Shown piece by piece: positions 1 to 7,626 of a DNA stretch of 64,000 bases. The translations under genes and the position numbers were made by a program. The notes under the pieces are model-generated. The model saw nothing but the letters and a program-made list of their open reading frames with translations. It did no database searches and was not told where the DNA came from. The DNA comes from Pseudomonadota bacterium (GTDB lineage: Bacteria; Pseudomonadota; Alphaproteobacteria; Rhizobiales; Xanthobacteraceae), in contig JAEYAW010000031.1 in assembly GCA_023404675.1 (NCBI GenBank), forward strand, positions 372,001-436,000, given 5' to 3'. Positions within the stretch are counted from its first letter, which is position 1, and each line of letters begins with the position of its first letter.

Positions 1-999
1 CTGTTCGTCGCCGCCGAGACGGCATGGCGCATGACAACGCGGCGCGATCCGTATGTGAACATGCTGCGCACCACCATGGCCGCCTTCGCGGCGGGCCTTG
101 CGGGCGCCAACAGCATTTCGATCCTCCCGCACACCATGGCGCTCGGCCTGCCCGACGCGTTCGCGCGCCGCATCGCGCGCAACACGCAACTCCTGCTGCT
201 GGAAGAGTCGAACCTTGCCCGGGTCACCGATCCGGCGGCGGGCTCCGGCGGCATCGAGGCGCTGACCGACGAACTCGGCCGCGCGGCGTGGAATCTGTTT
301 CAGGCCATCGAGGCGGCGGGTGGCATCTTCGCAGCGCTCGAACACGGCCTGCTGCAGGGCAAGGTTGCCACGGTGCGCGAGGCGCGCGCGAAAAACATTG
401 CCCGGCGCAAGGATGCCATCACCGGCACCAGCGAGTTTCCGCTGCTCACGGAGGTGCAGGGCGAAGTGCTGCTGCCGGCCCCGGCTCCGTCCGCTCCTGT
501 CGTGAACGGCGCGACAGCGATTGCGTTCGAGCCGCTCGCGCCGATCCGGCTCGCAATGCCGTTCGAGGCGCTGCGCGACCGCTCCGACGCGCAATTGAAG
601 GCGACCGGCCAGCGCCCGCGCGTGCTGCTGGCGACGCTCGGCACCCCGGCTGATTTCACCGCGCGCACCACCTTCGCCAAGAGCTTCTTCGAGGCCGGGG
701 GCATCGAGGCGGTGGAGGCGACGGTCGCGCCATCCGAACCGACCTCCCTCGCCGAGACGCTGAAAAAAACCGGCGCGGCGCTGGTCTGCCTGTGTTCGTC
801 CGACAAGGTTTACGCGGCCGACGCCGCCAACGCGGCGAAGGCCCTGCGCGACGCCGGGATGCAACATATCTATCTCGCAGGGCGCGGCGGCGATCTCGAG
901 TCCGTGCTGCGCGACGCGGGCATCAAGGAATTCGTCTTCGCCGGCTGCGACGCGCTGGCGATCCTGAACGCTGCTTACAAGACCATGGGTGCCGCATGA
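1..999 (+). CDS. mutA: Methylmalonyl-CoA mutase small (beta) subunit, 5'-truncated by the window edge
   Basis: This is the C-terminal 332 residues of the non-catalytic subunit of adenosylcobalamin-dependent methylmalonyl-CoA mutase, which interconverts methylmalonyl-CoA and succinyl-CoA. The frame is open from base 1 and the first codons already match the family (AETAWRMTTRRDPYVN), so the gene starts upstream. Full-length members are about 620 to 640 residues, so about half is present. The last 130 residues form a cobalamin-binding-like fold, but the DxHxxG motif of the large subunit is missing (the equivalent stretch reads LGTPADFTARTTF), as expected for the degenerate subunit. The TGA overlaps the ATG of scpA (ATGA at 996-999), which indicates translational coupling and a heterodimer. 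Confidence 0.93.
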   Translation: MFVAAETAWRMTTRRDPYVNMLRTTMAAFAAGLAGANSISILPHTMALGLPDAFARRIARNTQLLLLEESNLARVTDPAAGSGGIEALTDELGRAAWNLFQAIEAAGGIFAALEHGLLQGKVATVREARAKNIARRKDAITGTSEFPLLTEVQGEVLLPAPAPSAPVVNGATAIAFEPLAPIRLAMPFEALRDRSDAQLKATGQRPRVLLATLGTPADFTARTTFAKSFFEAGGIEAVEATVAPSEPTSLAETLKKTGAALVCLCSSDKVYAADAANAAKALRDAGMQHIYLAGRGGDLESVLRDAGIKEFVFAGCDALAILNAAYKTMGAA

Positions 1000-3155
1000 G
1001 CCGCATTCCGAATTTTTCCACCATCACCTTCGACGCGGCCGCCGTGCCGCCCACCGGCGGCAGCGCCGAGCCATGGCAGACTCCGGAAGGCATCGCGGTG
1101 AAGCCGGTCTACGGCGAGGCCGACCGCGCAGGCATCGATTTCCTCGACACCTGGCCCGGCACGCCGCCCTACCTGCGCGGCCCCTACCCGACCATGTATG
1201 TCAACCAGCCCTGGACCGTGCGGCAATACGCCGGCTTCTCGACGGCCGAGGATTCCAACGCCTTCTACCGCCGCAACCTCGCGGCCGGGCAGAAGGGCCT
1301 GTCGGTGGCGTTCGATCTCGCCACCCATCGCGGCTACGACTCCGATAACCCGCGCGTCGCGGGCGACGTCGGCATGGCGGGTGTCGCCATCGATTCGATC
1401 TACGACATGCGCACGCTGTTCGCCGGCATCCCGCTCGACCAGATGAGCGTGTCGATGACCATGAACGGCGCAGTGCTGCCGATCCTCGCGCTCTATGTGG
1501 TTGCCGCCGAGGAACAGGGCGTGCCGCCGGAGAAGCTGTCCGGGACCATCCAGAACGACATCCTCAAGGAGTTCATGGTCCGCAACACCTACATCTATCC
1601 GCCGACGCCCTCGATGCGGATCATCTCGGACATCTTCGCCTTCACCTCGCAGAAGATGCCGAAGTTCAACTCGATCTCGATCTCCGGCTATCACATGCAG
1701 GAGGCGGGCGCGACGCAGGATCTCGAACTCGCCTATACGCTGGCCGATGGCGTCGAATATGTGCGCGCAGGCATCGCGGCCGGGCTCGACATCGACAAGT
1801 TCGCCCCGCGCCTGTCGTTCTTCTGGGCGATCGGCATGAACTTTTTCATGGAAGTCGCCAAGATGCGCGCGGCGCGCCTGCTGTGGGCCAAGCTGATCAA
1901 GCCGTTCAATCCGAAGGACGTGCGCTCGCTGTCACTGCGCACCCACTCGCAGACGTCCGGCTGGTCGCTCACCGCGCAGGACGTGTTCAACAACGTCTCG
2001 CGCACAGCCATCGAGGCGATGGCGGCGACGCAGGGCCACACCCAGTCGCTGCACACCAACGCGCTCGACGAGGCGCTGGCGCTGCCGACCGACTTCTCCG
2101 CGCGCATCGCCCGCAACACGCAGTTGTTCCTGCAACAGGAGAGCGGCACCACCCGCATCGTCGATCCGTGGGGCGGCTCCTATTATGTCGAGAAGCTGAC
2201 GCAGGATCTCGCCGAACGCGCATGGGCTCACATCCAGGAGGTCGAGGAACTCGGCGGCATGGCCAAGGCCATCGAGGCCGGCGTGCCCAAGCTGCGGATC
2301 GAGGAAGCGTCCGCGAAGACGCAGGCGCGCATCGACTCCGGCCGTCAGGCGGTGATCGGCGTCAACAAGTACAAGCCGGAGAACGAAGCCGCCATCGACG
2401 TGCTGAAGGTCGAGAACTCGACGGTGCGGCGGTTGCAGATCGACAAGCTCAAGCGCCTGCGCTCCGAGCGCAACGAGGCGCAGGTCGCGGCCGCGCTGGC
2501 CGCGCTGACGAAAAGCGCCGAGACGGGCGAAGGCAACCTGCTGGCGCTCGCCATCGATGCCGGCCGCGCCAAGGCCACGGTCGGTGAGATTTCCGACGCG
2601 ATGGAAAAGGTGTTTGGCCGTCACCGCGCCGAGATCAAGTCGATCACCGGCGTCTACAAGCGGGAGGTGTCCACGATGTCCGACAAGGTCGATCGTCTCG
2701 CCGCGCTGATCGAGCGCTTCGAGGAACAGGAAGGCCGCCGCCCGCGCATCCTCGTCGCCAAGATCGGACAGGACGGCCACGACCGCGGCCAGAAGGTGAT
2801 CGCCTCCGCCTTTGCCGATGTCGGCTTCGACGTCGATATCGGGCCGCTGTTCGCGACCGCCGACGAGGCCGCGCGGCAGGCGGTGGAGAACGACGTGCAT
2901 GTCCTCGGCGTGTCCTCGCTTGCCGCCGCGCATCTCACCGCCGTTCCCGAACTCAAGGCCGCGCTGAAGAAGCTCGGCCGCGAGGACATCATGGTGATCA
3001 TCGGCGGCGTGATCCCGCCGCAGGATTACGACGCGCTGTACAAAGCGGGCGCGGAAGCCATCTTCCCGCCGGGCACCGTGATCTCGGACGCGGCGGAGGA
3101 ATTGATCCGCAAGCTCAACGCCCGCCTCGGCCACACCAGCGAAGCGGCGGAGTGA
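996..3155 (+). CDS. scpA: Methylmalonyl-CoA mutase large (alpha) subunit
   Basis: This is the catalytic subunit of the B12-dependent mutase that feeds propionyl-CoA carbon into the TCA cycle as succinyl-CoA. It is 719 residues, the usual length. An N-terminal TIM barrel binds substrate (GVAFDLATHRG-type and HMQEAGA motifs). The C-terminal cobalamin domain carries the base-off motif DGHDRG, with D593, H595 and G598; H595 would be the lower axial cobalt ligand. The start at 996 was chosen because it overlaps the mutA stop and gives the family N-terminus (MSRIPNF); the frame stays open further upstream but only as an antisense-free extension inside mutA. The mutase chaperone meaB follows 1.3 kb downstream. 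Confidence 0.96.
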   Translation: MSRIPNFSTITFDAAAVPPTGGSAEPWQTPEGIAVKPVYGEADRAGIDFLDTWPGTPPYLRGPYPTMYVNQPWTVRQYAGFSTAEDSNAFYRRNLAAGQKGLSVAFDLATHRGYDSDNPRVAGDVGMAGVAIDSIYDMRTLFAGIPLDQMSVSMTMNGAVLPILALYVVAAEEQGVPPEKLSGTIQNDILKEFMVRNTYIYPPTPSMRIISDIFAFTSQKMPKFNSISISGYHMQEAGATQDLELAYTLADGVEYVRAGIAAGLDIDKFAPRLSFFWAIGMNFFMEVAKMRAARLLWAKLIKPFNPKDVRSLSLRTHSQTSGWSLTAQDVFNNVSRTAIEAMAATQGHTQSLHTNALDEALALPTDFSARIARNTQLFLQQESGTTRIVDPWGGSYYVEKLTQDLAERAWAHIQEVEELGGMAKAIEAGVPKLRIEEASAKTQARIDSGRQAVIGVNKYKPENEAAIDVLKVENSTVRRLQIDKLKRLRSERNEAQVAAALAALTKSAETGEGNLLALAIDAGRAKATVGEISDAMEKVFGRHRAEIKSITGVYKREVSTMSDKVDRLAALIERFEEQEGRRPRILVAKIGQDGHDRGQKVIASAFADVGFDVDIGPLFATADEAARQAVENDVHVLGVSSLAAAHLTAVPELKAALKKLGREDIMVIIGGVIPPQDYDALYKAGAEAIFPPGTVISDAAEELIRKLNARLGHTSEAAE

Positions 3156-3160
3156 GTATC

Positions 3161-3304
3161 GTGCCCGCCGGCATCACCCTTCGGGACGAGATCGTCGCGA
3201 AACGCCCCGAAGCCGCGCTTCTGCTGGAGGCCATCGCGCGCGAATTGAAACTCGGAGCCAGTCAGGAACAAATCAAGGGCTGGATCAACGAAGGCCGCCA
3301 CTAG
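3161..3304 (+). CDS. Possible small protein downstream of scpA (47 aa)
   Basis: A 47-residue frame begins at GTG 3161, with an alternative GTG at 3152 that overlaps the scpA stop. It ends at TAG 3302-3304. Third codon positions are strongly G/C, like the neighbouring genes. The product looks like a compact amphipathic helical protein (MPAGITLRDEIVAKRPEAAL, then a Leu/Ala/Glu-rich helix ending in KGWINEGRH). I do not recognise a family. Close spacing suggests it would be translated with the mutase. It could equally be a chance frame in a short GC-rich gap, since the start codons are GTG and no strong ribosome binding site is seen. Confidence 0.4.
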   Translation: MPAGITLRDEIVAKRPEAALLLEAIARELKLGASQEQIKGWINEGRH

Positions 3305-3322
3305 GAGTTCAAGAGCTTCCTT

Positions 3323-3429
3323 TCGTCATTCCGGGGCGCGAGCTATTGCGAGCGAGCCCGGAATCCATAACCACCACCGGGCGTATGGATTCCGGCCTGC
3401 GTGCAAATGCATGCATCTCGGAATGACGA
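3323..3429. repeat. Extragenic palindromic repeat, copy 1
   Basis: An imperfect inverted repeat of about 107 bp. The outer arms are CGTCATTCCGGGG (from 3324) and CTCGGAATGACGA (ending 3430). Inner pairs are CCCGGAATCCATA and GTATGGATTCCGG. The same plan recurs at 8895-8993 and 10098-10198, so this is a dispersed family within the window. It would fold into a cruciform or a long RNA hairpin. No coding capacity. Confidence 0.75.
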
Positions 3430-3460
3430 TCTCGAACACATCGAGGACCGCTCAGCACCC

Positions 3461-3545
3461 GTAGCCCGGATGAAGCGCAGCGCAATCCGGGATTTGCACG
3501 CGCCACGTCGTGGCCCCGCATTGCGCTGCGCTTCATGCGGGCTAC
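3461..3545. repeat. Second palindromic repeat, different family
   Basis: Two 26-nt arms face each other: GTAGCCCGGATGAAGCGCAG (from 3461, continuing CGCAAT) and its reverse complement ending at 3545, with one mismatch. The roughly 30-nt centre contains CACGTCGTGG-like short symmetry. Elements beginning TAGCCCGGATGA-GCGCAGC are common between genes in many proteobacteria, from general knowledge. It lies between the scpA unit and the next gene and may act as a hairpin at the end of the upstream transcript. Confidence 0.7.
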
Positions 3546-3637
3546 ATTCAGAACCGATTCAGGGTGCGATGGCGCATTTTCGCTACGCGAACCGCGTCAT
3601 CAGAAAACGCCATCGAACCATGCACAGGTGCTTCCGA

Positions 3638-4423
3638 ATGCTCCGCCGCCCGCTCTTCGCTCTCGCAGCCTGCGCCATACTGACGCTCGTGCCCCTCGCC
3701 TCACCCGCTCACGCCGACGACAAGCCGGCGTTCGACTTCAAGGCAAAGCGCTATGAGATCAAGATCATTTTCGATGAAGCCATCAAGGCCGACGCGCCGC
3801 TCGCCGATGCCTTGATGAAGGACGGCAAACGCTGGGCCGAGCGCAACAACTACGAGGCCCAGCGCGCGCAGAAGAAGGAACCCGAGCTGTTCCGCGATGG
3901 CATGAACTGGAGCTTCGAGCGCAGCTATGCGACGGAGTCCGTCGTGGCGGACCGCTATGTGAGCATCATCCGCACCGAATACACCTTCACCGGCGGCGCG
4001 CATCCCAACACCGCCATCGAGACGCTGCTGTGGGATCGCACCGAGAAGCGCTTCGTCAGCATCCGCCGCTTCTTCAGGGAGACCGACGACGACGGCACCA
4101 CCATGAGCGCGCTGCGCCAGAACGTGATCGCCGCCCTCACCGCCGAGAAGAAGGAGCGCGGCACGCTGGACAACGGCATGGACTGGCAGAAGGACATCGC
4201 GCCGAAGCTGATCGGCATCGGTCCGGTGACGCTCGCGCCCTCCACCGAGGCGGGCAAAAGCAGCGGGCTCTTGTTCAGCTACGGGCCATACGAGGTCGGA
4301 GCCTACGCCGAGGGCAGTTACCAGGCCTTCGTGCCCTACAAGACCTTCGCGCAATTCCTGTCGCCGGAGGGAGAAGCGATCTTCACCGGCACACGGCCCG
4401 CGCCGAAGAAGGACGATAGGTGA
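3638..4423 (+). CDS. Secreted DUF3298/RsiV-like (PdaC-type) domain protein
   Basis: A predicted periplasmic protein of 261 residues with a signal peptide (MLRRPLFALAACAILTLVPL then ASPAHA-DD). The mature part resembles the DUF4163/DUF3298 arrangement seen in PdaC and RsiV-like proteins: a first alpha/beta part, the RTEYTFTGGAHPN segment around residues 107-119, and a C-terminal part ending in YKTFAQFLSPEG. The function is not established; some relatives bind peptidoglycan or lysozyme. ATG 3638 was chosen because AGG lies 9 nt upstream and it starts directly at the signal peptide; ATG 3620 in the same frame would add six residues. The stop overlaps the meaB start (GTGA), so the two are probably co-translated, an unexplained partnership. 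Confidence 0.7.
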   Translation: MLRRPLFALAACAILTLVPLASPAHADDKPAFDFKAKRYEIKIIFDEAIKADAPLADALMKDGKRWAERNNYEAQRAQKKEPELFRDGMNWSFERSYATESVVADRYVSIIRTEYTFTGGAHPNTAIETLLWDRTEKRFVSIRRFFRETDDDGTTMSALRQNVIAALTAEKKERGTLDNGMDWQKDIAPKLIGIGPVTLAPSTEAGKSSGLLFSYGPYEVGAYAEGSYQAFVPYKTFAQFLSPEGEAIFTGTRPAPKKDDR

Positions 4424-5424
4424 GCGCCATGCCGGCCGCTCCTGCGCCACGCGCTGTCGATGTCGCCGATCTCGCCGCGCGCATCCGCGCCGGCGAGCGC
4501 GCGGCGCTGGCGCGCGCCATCACGCTGGTGGAAAGCCGCCGCGCCGATCATCAGGCCGCCGCGCGCGATCTGGTCCAGACTTTGCTGCCGCACACGGGTG
4601 AGGCCGTACGCGTCGGCATCACCGGCTCACCCGGCGTCGGCAAGTCCACCACCATCGATGCGCTGGGCATGTATCTGATCGAACAGGACCACAAGGTCGC
4701 GGTGCTGGCGGTGGATCCGTCCTCGGCGCGCACCGGCGGCTCGATCCTCGGCGACAAGACCCGCATGGCGCGGCTGTCGCAAGCCCCGGAGGCCTTTATC
4801 CGGCCCTCGCCGTCGGCCGGATCGCTCGGCGGCGTCGCGGCCAAGACGCGCGAGGCCATGCTGCTGTGCGAGGCCGCCGGCTTCGACGTGATCCTGGTGG
4901 AGACGGTCGGTGTCGGCCAGTCGGAAACCGCCGTCTGCGACATGACGGATTTCTTCCTCGCGCTGATGCTGCCCGGCGCGGGCGACGAGTTGCAGGGCAT
5001 CAAGAAGGGCCTTGTCGAACTCGCCGACATGATCGCCGTCAACAAGGCCGACGGCGACAACGTCAAACGCGCCAATGCGGCCGCCGCCGACTACCGCGCA
5101 GCCCTGCATATCCTCACGCCGCGCTCGGAGCACTGGTATCCGCCCGTCATCACCTATTCCGGTCTCACCGGCGCGGGCATCGCGGAGCTGTGGGAGAAAG
5201 TGCGCGAGCATCGCAAGGCGATGATCGCCTGCGGCGATTTCATCCGCCGCCGCCGCGAGCAGCAGGTGAAATGGATGTGGGCCATGCTGGAGGATCGCTG
5301 GCGGGCGCGACTGCGCGCCGATCCCGCGATCCGGGCCAAGGTCAAGGCGACCGAGACCGCCGTCGCCGACGGCCGCCTCACGCCCGCGCTCGGGGCCGAG
5401 GACATCGCCGCGTTGCTGGGGTGA
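4420..5424 (+). CDS. meaB: Methylmalonyl-CoA mutase-associated G3E GTPase (MeaB/ArgK family)
   Basis: A cytoplasmic GTPase chaperone that gates cobalamin loading and protects methylmalonyl-CoA mutase from inactivation. The 334-residue length is normal. The Walker A motif GITGSPGVGKST is at residues 66-77. VDPSS and VETVGVGQSE follow as switch segments, and NKAD gives guanine specificity. A C-terminal helical dimerisation region follows. It sits in the same direction as mutA-scpA, which agrees with its role. The start is GTG 4420 with AAGAAGG 7 nt upstream; ATG 4429, three codons later, is an alternative. The older name ArgK reflects a mistaken arginine-transport assignment in the family. Confidence 0.95.
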   Translation: MSAMPAAPAPRAVDVADLAARIRAGERAALARAITLVESRRADHQAAARDLVQTLLPHTGEAVRVGITGSPGVGKSTTIDALGMYLIEQDHKVAVLAVDPSSARTGGSILGDKTRMARLSQAPEAFIRPSPSAGSLGGVAAKTREAMLLCEAAGFDVILVETVGVGQSETAVCDMTDFFLALMLPGAGDELQGIKKGLVELADMIAVNKADGDNVKRANAAAADYRAALHILTPRSEHWYPPVITYSGLTGAGIAELWEKVREHRKAMIACGDFIRRRREQQVKWMWAMLEDRWRARLRADPAIRAKVKATETAVADGRLTPALGAEDIAALLG

Positions 5425-5456
5425 AATAACAGGCCGACGTCAGATTCACAGCGTGC

Positions 5457-6011
5457 CTATGCGGTCGACTTCGCAAGGCCCCGCTGCTTTGCTGGGTAAT
5501 CGGACGTGAACTTAAACGCTCCGACCAAGGCGACTATCGTCACGATGATCCCGAGGCGGTGCAGGTCCGGCAAGTAGAGCATCACGAGATCCGCTGCGAC
5601 CAGAACAGCGAACGCCAGCGCCCACGCCGCCGATATTATATAGTTTGTCCGCAGGAACGCTGGCGACTTTGCCACCTCGTCGGAAACCTGCTCACGCGCA
5701 TATTGCAGGGTGAATGGCTGGCGGACGACGATCGAGGCCAGGACGATCAGGAGCAGGCCGGCATCCACCATCAACCTCACGCCAATCACCGACCATCCCG
5801 GATCGAAGGCCAGAGCGCATCCCGCCAGCAGCCCGAACAGGATCGCAGTCCCGACCTCGAGCAATTTGGCGTTGCGCGTCGCACTCAGCCAATCCCGCGC
5901 AAGGAAGAGCGCCGAGATCGCGAAGCCCGCAGAAAGGCCTTCAACGGATCCCACCAGTCGGTCAATGAGTGCGAAAGCGATGAACGGCGCAAACGAAAGC
6001 AGAATACCCAT
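5457..6011 (-). CDS. Integral membrane protein of unknown function
   Basis: A 184-residue protein that is mostly hydrophobic, with about five or six predicted membrane helices (around residues 3-20, 53-75, 80-100, 127-147 and 150-170) and a short basic C-terminus. I do not recognise the family; the general look recalls small septation-protein-like membrane proteins. Its start (ATG 6009-6011) has AAGGGAAATTTGCG upstream. It is divergent from a TetR gene, and one of two matching 20-bp operator-like sites lies 34 bp from its start, so it is a likely target of that repressor. A role in efflux or envelope permeability would be a guess from context. Confidence 0.7.
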   Translation of the reverse strand: MGILLSFAPFIAFALIDRLVGSVEGLSAGFAISALFLARDWLSATRNAKLLEVGTAILFGLLAGCALAFDPGWSVIGVRLMVDAGLLLIVLASIVVRQPFTLQYAREQVSDEVAKSPAFLRTNYIISAAWALAFAVLVAADLVMLYLPDLHRLGIIVTIVALVGAFKFTSDYPAKQRGLAKSTA

Positions 6012-6044
6012 CGCAAATTTCCCTTTAGTATCGCTACGAAATAT

Positions 6045-6118
6045 ATATTTCCACTGTAAATATTGAATATGCCGGCCACCGGCTGGTTGTCAATGACAAT
6101 ATTTCCAGTGTAAATATT
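6045..6118. promoter_or_regulatory. Two operator-like sites between a membrane-protein gene and tetR
   Basis: Two near-identical 20-bp sites, ATATTTCCACTGTAAATATT (6045-6064) and ATATTTCCAGTGTAAATATT (6099-6118), are direct copies differing at one base. Each is itself an imperfect dyad (AATATTT/AAATATT around a CAgTG core). Their centres are 54 bp apart. The second ends 3 bp before the tetR start codon, so a bound protein would block tetR initiation; the first lies next to the leftward gene. This is the layout expected for an autoregulating TetR repressor. Confidence 0.75.
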
Positions 6119-6121
6119 CGG

Positions 6122-6748
6122 ATGAAAAAAGCCGTCCCCCGAGCCAGACCTCGCACCTACCACCATGGCGACCTGCACGCTGCCGCGCTTCGAGCGGCGG
6201 AAATGATCCTTGAAACGGAGGGCGTCGATGCCCTGACCCTGCGCGCCGTCGCGCGAGCAGTCCGAGTTTCACATACCGCGCCGAAAAACCATTTCGGCGA
6301 TCTTCAGGGGCTGCTCAGTGAGCTTGCCGCAGTCGGTTATCGACGATTCGGCGATGCGTTGCTACGCGCCATGGATGCCGCCGGCACCGATCCGCACATC
6401 CGGATGAGAGCGATGGGTCGCGCCTATGTCTCCTTTGCAAAGGACCATCCGGGCCTGTTTGTTCTGATGTTTCGCGCAGAGCGACTGGACATGACCCGGG
6501 CCTCGTTGCGGCAAGCCATCGAAGATACACGACAGGCGCTGCGTGCCGCCGCCGCGGCCGTGGCGGGAGAGGTCGCACCGTTGCAACTGGCTGCTCGCGC
6601 CACGGCGTCTTGGGCCCTCGTCCATGGGTTCGCGATGCTGCTCCTGGACGGGCGTCTGCGGCACACGCTTGCGATGTTACCCGGGAGCACGGACGCTGAC
6701 GCCCTGCTGGAAGCCGTGCTTGATGTAACCCGCATCGATCAGGGTTGA
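6122..6748 (+). CDS. TetR/AcrR family transcriptional regulator
   Basis: A 208-residue one-domain regulator. The N-terminal helix-turn-helix covers about residues 16-62, including GVDALTLRAVARAVRVSHTA and the typical NHFGD at the end of the DNA-binding part. The C-terminal two-thirds is all helical and resembles the WHG-type ligand domain of TetR proteins (FAKDHPGLFVLMFRAER). It diverges from the membrane protein at 5457-6011. The two 20-bp dyads in the gap are its likely operators, implying repression of both itself and its neighbour. The ligand is unknown. The mRNA leader would be very short because an operator ends 3 bp before the ATG. Confidence 0.9.
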   Translation: MKKAVPRARPRTYHHGDLHAAALRAAEMILETEGVDALTLRAVARAVRVSHTAPKNHFGDLQGLLSELAAVGYRRFGDALLRAMDAAGTDPHIRMRAMGRAYVSFAKDHPGLFVLMFRAERLDMTRASLRQAIEDTRQALRAAAAAVAGEVAPLQLAARATASWALVHGFAMLLLDGRLRHTLAMLPGSTDADALLEAVLDVTRIDQG

Positions 6749-6875
6749 GGCTGCGATCGACCTCCGTCCACGGTACCGCGGGCCATCATTCCGCACAGTC
6801 GGACAACGACACGTCCGCGAACAGTGACGCGCGCCGCGTGACAAACCCCCGCCGCCCGCGCACACTGGTCCCGTC

Positions 6876-7514
6876 ATGCCGCCCCGCATCCTCATCACCG
6901 GCTTCGGTCCGTTTCCCGGCGCGCCGTACAACCCGACGCCCGATCTGGTCGCGCGGCTGGTGGCGCTGCGCCGCCCGGCGCTGGCCGGCGTGATCCGGAT
7001 CGGTCACATCTTCACGGTCACCTACGGCACCGTGGACGACGAACTGCCGAAGCTGATCGCGACGCATCGACCCGATGCGCTGCTGATGTTCGGCCTCGCC
7101 CAGAGCACCCCGTTCATCAGGGTCGAGACGCGCGCCCGGAACGCGGTCAGCCTGCTGTGGCCGGACGCCGGCCACACCGCCGTGCGGCGGATGACGATCA
7201 CGCCGGATGGCGAGGCGCTTCAGTTTGGCCCGCATACGCGGACGATGCTGCGCGCGGCGCAGGCGACGGGGATCGACTGCCGCGCCTCGCGCGATGCCGG
7301 GCGCTACCTCTGCAACTACCTCTCGTTCCGCGCCCTCCAGACGACGCGCCAACCGGATGGGCCGCGCCTCGCCACCTTCGTTCATGTGCCCACCGTGCCC
7401 CGCCGCGGCGGGCGGCCCCAGCGCGGACAGCTCTCCGCGGAAGATCTGGTGACGGCCGGCACCGCGGTGCTGCTGGAAACGGCGCGGCTGACGCATACCC
7501 GCCCGATCCGGTAA
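6876..7514 (+). CDS. Pyroglutamyl-peptidase I-like protein (peptidase family C15)
   Basis: A cytoplasmic cysteine peptidase-like protein of 212 residues, the usual C15 size, which would remove N-terminal pyroglutamate from peptides. It begins with the family signature ILITGFGPFPGAPYNPT. The likely catalytic triad is present: Glu84 in FIRVET, Cys146 in AGRYLCNYLSF, and His170 in FVHVPT. The substrate-loop region diverges from the well studied enzymes, so the exact specificity is uncertain. The gene stands alone between the TetR gene and an MFS exporter, with 127 bp in front and 112 bp behind. Confidence 0.85.
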   Translation: MPPRILITGFGPFPGAPYNPTPDLVARLVALRRPALAGVIRIGHIFTVTYGTVDDELPKLIATHRPDALLMFGLAQSTPFIRVETRARNAVSLLWPDAGHTAVRRMTITPDGEALQFGPHTRTMLRAAQATGIDCRASRDAGRYLCNYLSFRALQTTRQPDGPRLATFVHVPTVPRRGGRPQRGQLSAEDLVTAGTAVLLETARLTHTRPIR

Positions 7515-7626
7515 CAGTTCAGTGATACCGCTGCCTGTTTTCAGCGGAGCCCTATTCCGGCGTCAGGACTTGTGCGGCGCAGCGTCAGCTGCGACAGACA
7601 GATAACCACGCGAGACACGATCGACC

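Noticed and set aside
5559..6059. Forward frames across the unknown membrane protein gene
   Set aside because: They are hydrophilic, Gln/Arg-rich shadows; the reverse strand has a clean hydrophobic helix pattern and a ribosome binding site.
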